A stretch of 49,416 bases of DNA from contig JAEEML010000004.1 in assembly GCA_016283195.1 (NCBI GenBank), positions 1 to 49,416 on the forward strand, in the 5' to 3' direction. The stretch comes from Deltaproteobacteria bacterium. Its GTDB lineage: Bacteria > JAEEML01. A program made the position numbers and the translations under genes. Of the stretch, positions 44,226 to 49,416 are shown in pieces (positions within the stretch are counted from its first letter, which is position 1; every line of letters begins with the position of its first letter). The notes under the pieces are model-generated. The model was given only the letters and a program-made list of their open reading frames with translations, had not been told where the DNA came from and ran no database searches.

Positions 44226-44882
44226 ATGAGGCGGACAATCTTAGTAATGGGTGTCTTACTCTTACCGTTTTTGTTGAGCAGCTGTTCCGATAAACCGGAA
44301 CAGAATGTGCCGCGTACAAGAGGAGTTAGCGAAGCATGTGACGACACCAAAAATCTCTGTGTGGCCGGGCTATATTGCGACAACGGCAAATGCCGCGAAA
44401 TGTGCAACGAAAATGTTCCCTGCGGCAGTAATGAAAAATGCGTTGATAATCGCTGTTTGCCTTGGAGCAATCCTGGTAGCAACACCGATGAGCCGGGCAG
44501 TAACACTGATAATCCCGGTAGTAACACCGATGAGCCGGGCAGCAATACCGATCTTCCAGGCACGCAATCACTGGGCGATAATTGCGATGCGCAAAATAAA
44601 TGTGCTTCCGGCCTCTCCTGCCTTGGCGGCACTTGTCACCAAAACTGCCAAGATAGCGCAGAATGCCAAACAGGCGAAGAGTGTAGAAACAGTATGTGCC
44701 AATTGCCACAAATAGCCGGGGAAACAAACAAAGTAGCTCTGCCGGCCGGCGGCGGGCTCACTAATATGTCGGGAAAAGCCAGTGATGGCCGTTACAAAGT
44801 GCAAATTTTAGGCGGCTCCATTGCCGGTAGGTCTAAAGACAATAACAAATCAGTGCAACTTAACGATGGCGCCTGGAAATAG
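44226..44882 (+). CDS. Cys-rich lipoprotein of cassette 2
   Basis: The 218-residue product has a lipoprotein signal (lipobox LSSC) after the ribosome-binding site 'gaggaggg'. It carries disulfide modules ('CVAGLYCDNGKCREMC', 'CASGLSCLGGTCHQNCQDS'), a central linker of four tandem 7-residue units PGSNTDx, and the conserved C-terminal tail 'LPAGGGLTNMSGKASDGRYK', 'VQILGGSIAG', 'LNDGAWK'. The tail is shared with the cassette 1 lipoprotein at 36615-37277. It should be surface- or envelope-anchored. Production may switch with the poly(A) promoter. Its partner starts 18 nt after the stop, the same gap as in cassette 1. Confidence 0.85.
   Translation: MRRTILVMGVLLLPFLLSSCSDKPEQNVPRTRGVSEACDDTKNLCVAGLYCDNGKCREMCNENVPCGSNEKCVDNRCLPWSNPGSNTDEPGSNTDNPGSNTDEPGSNTDLPGTQSLGDNCDAQNKCASGLSCLGGTCHQNCQDSAECQTGEECRNSMCQLPQIAGETNKVALPAGGGLTNMSGKASDGRYKVQILGGSIAGRSKDNNKSVQLNDGAWK
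44472..44555 (+). repeat. Four 21-bp tandem repeats in the cassette 2 lipoprotein gene
   Basis: Four in-frame 21-bp units (44472, 44493, 44514, 44535) each encode P-G-S-N-T-D-x with x = E, N, E, L. The units differ by several silent changes. They form a flexible linker whose length could vary by recombination. Cassette 1 lacks them. Confidence 0.85.
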
Positions 44883-44900
44883 AGCGCAAAGGAGAAAGCT

Positions 44901-46298
44901 ATGAAAAAGAGTGTATTAACAGGTCTCACAGCTCTAGGGCTCTTGCTTGGAAGTAGTACCTTGGCCAGTGCCGCCGTGCCACTTTCCTTTACTCATCACG
45001 GCCTGCTTTGGGACGGCGATGAGCTGATGAATGGCCAGGTAAATATTACCGCCACCATTTACAAGAGCAAGAGTGCTTCTGCCGTGGCTATTAAGGAAGT
45101 TACCAAACAGGTTACTGTGGAAAATGGATTTTATAACCTCACCATAGACGATATTGATCCGGAAGCCATTATTGCCGCCGATGGCAAAATGGAGCTCGGC
45201 ATTAAAGTTGGTGATGGTAATGAAATGACGCCGCGCATAGCTATCTCCTCAGTGCCGTTTGCTATTTTGGCTGCTCATGCCGATAGTGCAAGTACAGCCA
45301 CTACAGCCGAGACAGCCGGGGGGTTAATTTGTGACCGTTGTGTTGGTGAAGAATTACTTTCTGCCGAACTCGCACAACAATTGGCTAATAGTGGTAATAC
45401 CAGTGGTGACTTAGTGGTTGCTAATAATTCCATTACTACTGAGATGATTCAAAATGGTGCTGTCACCAAGGACAAAGTAAACTTCAATTATGCCGGCTCC
45501 AGCAGCAAAGGTGGTTCGGCTACCAGCGCTGTTAAATTAGATACTGCTACCGCTGGTACTGCGGCAAAGCCTGTTTATTTTACAGGTGGTAAACCGGAAG
45601 TTGTCACCAGCATTGATAGCAGCTTAATCTCTGGTATTAAGCCAGCGAATTTGGATAAAACAGCAATGCTTGACTACCTCTATCCTGTTGGTTCTATTTA
45701 TATTTCTGTCTCTTCTAACAATCCGAGCACCCATCTTGGTGGAACGTGGGAACAAATAAAGGATAGATTTATGCTGGCTGCCGGTACAACATACGCTGCT
45801 GGAAGTACTGGTGGCAGTGCTACTGTCAGTCATACTCATACCGTAACTGGTACTAATTCCGCAGTAACACTCACTTCAAGTCATATTCCTCAGCATACTC
45901 ATACTTTTTCAGGAACTGCCGCTACTATAACCGTAACCGGTGGTAGCCATTCACATACTATATTTGCAAACACTAATGGCAGTCCTGACGGACAGGGTGA
46001 TCATAATGCCAGTACCGGTCCGAATCGCTACTGGAATGGAGCTAAGGTACAAAACCAAAATGGTAGTGTATATTCAAATCCTTATAGTGGTAGTAATACT
46101 TCTAACACCAAACCTCTAACAGATGTTTCAGGTTCTTTGTCTCTGTCAGGTTCTTATACTCCCAAAGGAACACTTTCCTCTTACGGTTCCGCTTCACCAA
46201 GTTCTCATACCCACACTTTTTCAGGCACTGCAGCTTCAACAAGTGTTAGCAATATGCCGCCGTACCTCGTCGTTTATGTCTGGAAACGCACCAAGTAA
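44901..46298 (+). CDS. Secreted 'THHGLLW' protein with phage tail-collar-like C-terminus (cassette 2)
   Basis: The 465-residue protein has a signal peptide (ending ASA-A) and the ~100-residue N-domain shared with 35610-36596. Residues ~130-250 resemble tail-fibre shaft sequence ('NNSITTEMIQNGAVTKDKVN', 'GGSATSAVKLDTATAGTAAK'). From residue ~253 it follows the pattern of phage baseplate/tail-collar proteins: 'YPVGSIYISVSSNNPSTHLG', 'GTWEQIKDRFMLAAG', repeated H-T-H ('SHTHTVTG', 'QHTHTFSG', 'SSHTHTFSG') and the end 'MPPYLVVYVWKRTK'. In phages this tip trimerises, binds metal through His and contacts receptors. Here it is joined to a Sec-type signal and a bacterial domain, with no phage genes around, so it is probably a surface fibre or adhesin. 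Confidence 0.85.
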   Translation: MKKSVLTGLTALGLLLGSSTLASAAVPLSFTHHGLLWDGDELMNGQVNITATIYKSKSASAVAIKEVTKQVTVENGFYNLTIDDIDPEAIIAADGKMELGIKVGDGNEMTPRIAISSVPFAILAAHADSASTATTAETAGGLICDRCVGEELLSAELAQQLANSGNTSGDLVVANNSITTEMIQNGAVTKDKVNFNYAGSSSKGGSATSAVKLDTATAGTAAKPVYFTGGKPEVVTSIDSSLISGIKPANLDKTAMLDYLYPVGSIYISVSSNNPSTHLGGTWEQIKDRFMLAAGTTYAAGSTGGSATVSHTHTVTGTNSAVTLTSSHIPQHTHTFSGTAATITVTGGSHSHTIFANTNGSPDGQGDHNASTGPNRYWNGAKVQNQNGSVYSNPYSGSNTSNTKPLTDVSGSLSLSGSYTPKGTLSSYGSASPSSHTHTFSGTAASTSVSNMPPYLVVYVWKRTK

Positions 46299-46360
46299 TA
46301 TTTAGCAATACAGTTAGTGTCCAAATGCTATGGTAGCCTCACCACGAAAAATACTTGTAA

Positions 46361-46554
46361 ATTCAGGCATATTTCCCTTTCACACTGTGGGAGGGGACAA
46401 AACAACAGCTGATAAGTTTTATGTTCCAATAAGTGGAGCCCCTCGCTGCTTGGGAGAATGGCGATTTTATTAAGAAATTCACTAAGTTAGGAGGTGGGCC
46501 TGCGCAGCGCTCTCGGCATGTCGAGCCAAAAAATTTGGGCGAACCACCAGCGAA
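46361..46554 (+). repeat. Dispersed non-coding repeat, copy 2 (3' of cassette 2); rest of the 466-bp gap described
   Basis: The 466 bp between the stop at 46298 and the start at 46765 hold no gene. This part is similar to the reverse complement of 35344-35551, beginning 60-65 bp after the stop as in cassette 1. A stem CCCTTTC/GGGAGGG (46375-46381 with 46389-46395, including G-T pairs) encloses 'acactgt', the loop core also found in copy 1. Beyond it lie the TGACACA repeats and the sigma-54 promoter. A 66-codon frame over this region (46433-46633) is not a gene: it consists of repeat sequence. Confidence 0.7.
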
Positions 46555-46580
46555 AACAGGAGGACTAACTGTCTCACCAC

Positions 46581-46637
46581 TGTGTCACCTGACACACTTT
46601 GGCACACTTTTGACACACCTGACACACTTTTGACACA
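46581..46637 (+). promoter_or_regulatory. TGACACA repeats, probable activator-binding sites
   Basis: TGACACA occurs at 46590, 46611, 46620 and 46631, and inverted at 46581-46587, where TGTGTCA-CC-TGACACA forms a perfect 16-bp palindrome. A degenerate GGCACA lies at 46601. Spacing is 9-11 bp or its multiple, about one helical turn. The array sits about 70-130 bp upstream of the sigma-54 promoter, the usual distance for enhancer-binding protein sites. Confidence 0.65.
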
Positions 46638-46705
46638 CTTTGTTAAAACCACACAAAATGCGTTAAAGACTCATAATTACAACTGGTTATATGCTTTTTG
46701 AAGTT

Positions 46706-46721
46706 TGGCACGCAATTTGCA
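46706..46721 (+). promoter_or_regulatory. Consensus sigma-54 (-24/-12) promoter
   Basis: TGGCACG-N4-TTGCA (46706-46712, 46717-46721) matches the sigma-54 consensus TGGCACG-N4-TTGCW at every position, with GG and GC ten bases apart. Transcription would start near 46732, 33 bp before the Rpn start at 46765. Confidence 0.8.
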
Positions 46722-46764
46722 TTCAGATTGGCCGGCCAGACTATCTGGCAAAAAGGAGCTATTT

Positions 46765-47865
46765 ATGCGCATTCGAGTTACTAATGATGTCATCTTTCGT
46801 GCCCTCTTTGGCAACCCGGCCCACAAAGAGGTTCTCCTGGCCCTTATCAATGCTGTTTTTGACGACAGCGGCTCGGAACTCATTAAAAGTATCGAGATTA
46901 TCTCGCCTTATAACCTGCCGGAGGTCTATAGCGACAAAGAGAGCATTTGCGATATCAAAGCCATAAGTGAAAGCGGAAAGATTATCGACATCGAAATGCA
47001 GGTTTTGCGAAGGGCCGATTATATCGACCGCTCCCTTTATTACTGCGCCCATAATTTAAGCTCGCAGCTTAAAAGAAGCGAATCTTATAGCGAACTGCAC
47101 CAGGTAATCTGCATCAGCATTTTGGATTTTGACCTCTTCCCCGACGATGAAGAGCCGCACCACACCGCCCAGATGGTGGACCGCATAACCGGCGAGCCCC
47201 TAAGTGAAAAGATGACTATTCACTTTCTGGAGCTCCAAAAAGCGGAAAAATATGCTAATATTACGGCCGAACTTGCCGCCTGGGTGCGCTTTTTTGCTCA
47301 TGCGCACGAGGAGGATTACATGGAGAGCGCGGTTTCGGCCATCGGTGAGGCCCATAGCTTTTACCTTGAACTACTGAACAACACCAAGCTGGTGGGAATT
47401 GCTGCCGATCGTGAACGGGCCTATCGTGACTGGATATCGCTGATTAAGAATAAGGAAAAGGATGATAAGAGAATAGCCGAAGCTAAGCAGGAAATTGCCA
47501 AAGATAAGCGGGAAATAGCCAAAGATAAGCAGGAAATAGCTGAAGCCAAGAAAGAAATAACTGAAGCCAAGGAAGAAATAGCTGAAGCTAAGGAAGAAAT
47601 AGCCGAAGCTAAGGAAGAAATAGCCGAAGCCGAGCAGAAAATAGCCAAGGATAAGCAGGAGATAGCCAAGGACAAGAAAGAACTGGACTTAATTCGTATT
47701 CAGCTTGGGCAGGGACAAGCTGAATTGAAAAATCAAAAACAGCTTGTTTACGATCAAGGAAAACATGAGAAAGCCGTGACTCTGGCCAAAAAATTCATGG
47801 CTCTAGGCCACAGTAAAGAAGAAGCCGCGAAATTTGCGGAAATTGATGTGAAATTGCTTGATTAG
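46765..47865 (+). CDS. Rpn-family recombination-promoting nuclease/putative transposase (PD-(D/E)XK)
   Basis: The start at 46765 follows 'aaaaggagct'; an upstream frame from 46705 overlaps the sigma-54 promoter and is rejected. The 366-residue protein starts 'MRIRVTNDVIFRALFGNPAH', continues 'ALINAVF', and has the nuclease core 'CDIKAISESGKIIDIEMQV' (D...ExQ) followed by 'RSLYYCAHNLSSQLKRSESY', all typical of Rpn/PD-(D/E)XK transposase-like proteins. Residues ~237-306 form a coiled coil of ten 7-residue repeats. The C-terminus 'KKFMALGHSKEEAAKFAEID' is the usual family tail. Rpn proteins are Ca-stimulated DNA endonucleases that raise recombination; recent work also ties some to phage defence. 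The sigma-54 promoter makes regulation specific rather than constitutive. Confidence 0.88.
   Translation: MRIRVTNDVIFRALFGNPAHKEVLLALINAVFDDSGSELIKSIEIISPYNLPEVYSDKESICDIKAISESGKIIDIEMQVLRRADYIDRSLYYCAHNLSSQLKRSESYSELHQVICISILDFDLFPDDEEPHHTAQMVDRITGEPLSEKMTIHFLELQKAEKYANITAELAAWVRFFAHAHEEDYMESAVSAIGEAHSFYLELLNNTKLVGIAADRERAYRDWISLIKNKEKDDKRIAEAKQEIAKDKREIAKDKQEIAEAKKEITEAKEEIAEAKEEIAEAKEEIAEAEQKIAKDKQEIAKDKKELDLIRIQLGQGQAELKNQKQLVYDQGKHEKAVTLAKKFMALGHSKEEAAKFAEIDVKLLD
47473..47682 (+). repeat. Ten 21-bp tandem repeats in the Rpn coiled coil
   Basis: Exactly ten 21-bp units run from 47473 to 47682, each encoding I-A-E-A-K-E-E or I-A-K-D-K-Q-E type heptads (one unit starts I-T). The heptad spacing is that of a long helix with Ile/Ala at the core. 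Near-identical middle units, for example 'gaagctaaggaagaaatagc' repeated around 47580-47630, suggest recent expansion. Confidence 0.9.
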
Positions 47866-47965
47866 TCAGTAATAATTGCCCAGCGGTGCCTAGCTTAAGA
47901 ATAGCGCGATTCGCCAGCCTGCGGCGCCCTTACCCCACGAAAAATGGAAATTATAGCCGCGCACC

Positions 47966-47989
47966 CTCTCTGTTTTTACAAATAGAGAG
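47966..47989. other. Hairpin in the gap between the Rpn gene and the IS
   Basis: CTCTCTGTTT pairs with AAATAGAGAG (one G-T pair) around TTAC. It has no following T tract on either strand, so termination is uncertain. The rest of 47866-48069 shows nothing recognisable. Confidence 0.35.
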
Positions 47990-48095
47990 AGTCTATTTGA
48001 TTGAATTTATATGATTTTGCGGAGCTGCCCAGCAAGCTGAATCCGGGCGGTGTTCTGACCCCCAAAATTTGGACACCTTAACTTGAGGTGCAAAA

Positions 48096-48470
48096 ATGCT
48101 AAGTCAGTATATGAAAGAGTTGCGGGAAGAGATTCTAAAAGAGTATGAATTAGGAGTTTATGGTTACCGGTTGCTAGCGAAGCGGTACGGACTAAAGCGA
48201 GATACCGTCAGGGATTGGGTTAGAGCAGCTCGCAAAAAAGGAAACACAGTGGGAAAGCCAAAAGCAAAACTTAACAGGGAAAAGCCTAAAGATATAAAGC
48301 AAATGACTCGTGAAGAGCTTGAAGAAGAGCTTGATCTATCCAGGCATGCTGCTGACTTTTGGGAGTTTTACGCCAAGGAGCTACTTGAACAAATAAAAGA
48401 AGAAAGTAAAAAAAAGTGCAATTGGAACTCTCGACAAATACTGTCAACAAAAGAAAGTAAGCGTCAATAA
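48096..48470 (+). CDS. IS3-family OrfA (HTH transposase subunit)
   Basis: The 124-residue product carries an N-terminal helix-turn-helix ('YELGVYGYRLLAKRYGLKRD', 'TVRDWVRAARKKG') and a C-terminal leucine-zipper-like helix ('MTREELEEELDLSRHAADFW'), as IS150-type OrfA proteins do. OrfA binds the terminal inverted repeats and helps form OrfAB. Near its end is a run of eight A followed by G (48408-48416), containing A-AAA-AAG, the classical IS3 slippage site. A -1 shift there meets a stop after 14 codons, however, while the orfB frame is reached by +1 (or loss of one A). Confidence 0.85.
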   Translation: MLSQYMKELREEILKEYELGVYGYRLLAKRYGLKRDTVRDWVRAARKKGNTVGKPKAKLNREKPKDIKQMTREELEEELDLSRHAADFWEFYAKELLEQIKEESKKKCNWNSRQILSTKESKRQ

Positions 48471-48471
48471 G

Positions 48472-49376
48472 ATGTGTAAGGCTGTTAAAATTCCTCGTTC
48501 ATCTTTTTATTACAACCGGATGTCGACAGCGCATCGGGAAGCCAAGGATAAAGAAGTTCTGGAAGCAGTAATGCAACTTAATCCGTTGGAAATAAAAAAG
48601 GCTGGAGCGAAGCATAAAGCGCAAATTTTGAAGAAACAAGGCAAAGTAGTGAATCATAAGCGGCTAGCCAGAATTTGCAAAGAAGCCTAGAAACCACAAA
48701 CAGGCGACGCAAGTTTCCTAAAAACTATTATCAAATCTTAAAAGAAAACGAGAAAAATCTACCTAAAAACGAATTGAATCGTGATTTTAAGGCTTCTGAA
48801 CCGCTAAAGAAATTATGTACCGATGTTTCATATTTCAAAGTTAAAGAAGGTTGGCTTTATCTGAGTCCGATTTTGGATTTGCATGATCAATCGATAGCGG
48901 TTTATAAAATATCGCCTAATATAGACAGTAAACTCGCATGCGATACGCTCTCAGAGTTAGTTACCAAATACAAATTGCAGGATGCCATGATTCATTCTGA
49001 CCAAGGTGCGATTTACAAAGACAAAACTTACCGCAAATTCTTTAAAAACGCTGAAACAACAAGCGCTTCAGAAAGTAATAATTACGTGCCGACAGATAAG
49101 AAACTACCGGATAAAAATGATAAAAAGTATCAAAAAGCTTTAAAGCAAGCCAAGAAGTGCAATCTCATACAGAGTATGAGCCGCAAGGGTAACTGCTGGG
49201 ATAATGCCTGTATAGAACGATTCTTCGGAAGTATAAAATCGGAAACCGACTACTATGAAACACTTAAAAATGGATTACTTACTTATAAGGAAATGGAAAA
49301 AGTAATTACCGATTACATCGAATATTATAATAAGTTACGAATTCAGAAAAAGCTCAACTGGTTGTCCCCCTGTTGA
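48472..49376 (+). pseudogene. IS3-family OrfB (DDE transposase), frameshifted
   Basis: The first part (48472-48690, open in frame upstream to about 48405) contains 'MCKAVKIPRSSFYYNR' and the HTH_21 segment 'GKVVNHKRLARICKEA', then hits TAG. The rest continues in another frame from about 48675 ('SLETTNRRRKFPKNYYQ'). It holds the DDE residues: D in 'LCTDVSYF', D in 'IHSDQGAIY' and E in 'WDNACIERFFGSIKSE'. Loss of one base (or four) near 48685 explains the break. Between the second D and the E is an extra ~35-residue Lys/Ser-rich segment ('ETTSASESNNYVPTDKKLPD') not present in standard IS3 enzymes. The gene ends at 49376, 35 bp from the IS end. Confidence 0.8.
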
Positions 49377-49416
49377 ATTTGGAGAAAAACAATGCTACTA
49401 AATGTTGTCCAAAAAA

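Larger units (their letters stand above)
48070..49411 (+). mobile_element. IS3-family (IS150-like) insertion sequence, decayed
   Basis: The element has two reading frames typical of IS3 and ends that begin with TGGACA: TGGACACCTTAA at the left (from 48070) and, read inward, TGGACAACATTT at the right (to 49411). This gives about 1342 bp, a usual size. The inverted match is clear for six bases and weaker beyond. The target duplication cannot be judged because the window ends five bases past the right end. Both the orfA/orfB junction and orfB itself carry frame disruptions, so transposition in cis is doubtful. Confidence 0.8.

Noticed and set aside
46433-46633. A 66-codon frame after cassette 2
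   Set aside because: It runs through the dispersed repeat and the TGACACA array and has no ribosome-binding site; copy 1 of the repeat does not keep the frame.
46590-46641. CRISPR-like or plasmid iteron array
   Set aside because: Units are only ~10 bp with no unique spacers, and no replication gene is near; the sigma-54 promoter gives a better explanation.
47966-47989. Rho-independent terminator after the Rpn gene
   Set aside because: The hairpin is real but not followed by a T run on either strand, so it is listed only as a hairpin.

Overview
The window reads as chromosomal DNA of a Gram-negative, Myxococcota/Bradymonadota-like bacterium. Three kinds of evidence support this. There are many lipoproteins with clear lipoboxes and a BamD homologue. 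There are several secreted Cys-rich proteins built of short 'C-x-G-x-C-V-x-G-x-C' modules. There are secreted proteins whose N-terminal domain ends in a 'GD..EMTPR.A.SSVPFA' motif, which I associate with that group. The phylum is inference; no rRNA, tRNA or CRISPR array was found. The Rpn nuclease, the DUF3990 module and the IS3 element point to an animal-associated or gene-exchanging habitat, again as inference.

Positions 1-42650 are mostly housekeeping and envelope genes. In order: a partial MATE exporter; a DsbA-like lipoprotein, a UDP-sugar pyrophosphorylase, a POT transporter and ruvB; a large Cys-rich lipoprotein and an unknown protein; a phosphoglycerate-dehydrogenase-like enzyme; a 7.6 kb lipoprotein carrying a PD40 propeller, TPRs and a CHAT protease domain, followed by folP; a 2-hydroxyacyl-CoA dehydratase-type Fe-S protein and lon; a Cys-rich lipoprotein; an operon of AI-2E permease, glycosyltransferase, dehydratase activase and FxsA; an orphan histidine kinase; glgC; an STN-domain lipoprotein, bamD and a homocysteine methyltransferase/MTHFR fusion; queC; then tilS and a DnaJ-like co-chaperone.

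The accessory part holds the most interesting material. Two paralogous two-gene cassettes face in opposite directions (about 37.4-35.3 kb on the minus strand and 44.1-46.6 kb on the plus strand). Each encodes a Cys-rich lipoprotein and, after an 18-nt gap, a secreted protein with a conserved N-terminal domain and an unrelated C-terminal domain. Each is followed by a related ~200-bp non-coding repeat. In cassette 2 the C-terminal domain resembles a phage tail-collar tip, and its promoter has a run of 14 A between the -35 and -10 boxes, the architecture of a phase-variable switch. Between the cassettes lies a DUF3990/HTH toxin-antitoxin-like module in which both genes carry a lesion (a frameshift and an amber codon). 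Downstream is an Rpn-family nuclease with a consensus sigma-54 promoter, upstream TGACACA repeats and a ten-unit 21-bp coding repeat. A decayed IS3-family element closes the window. A near-consensus parS site sits beside cassette 1.
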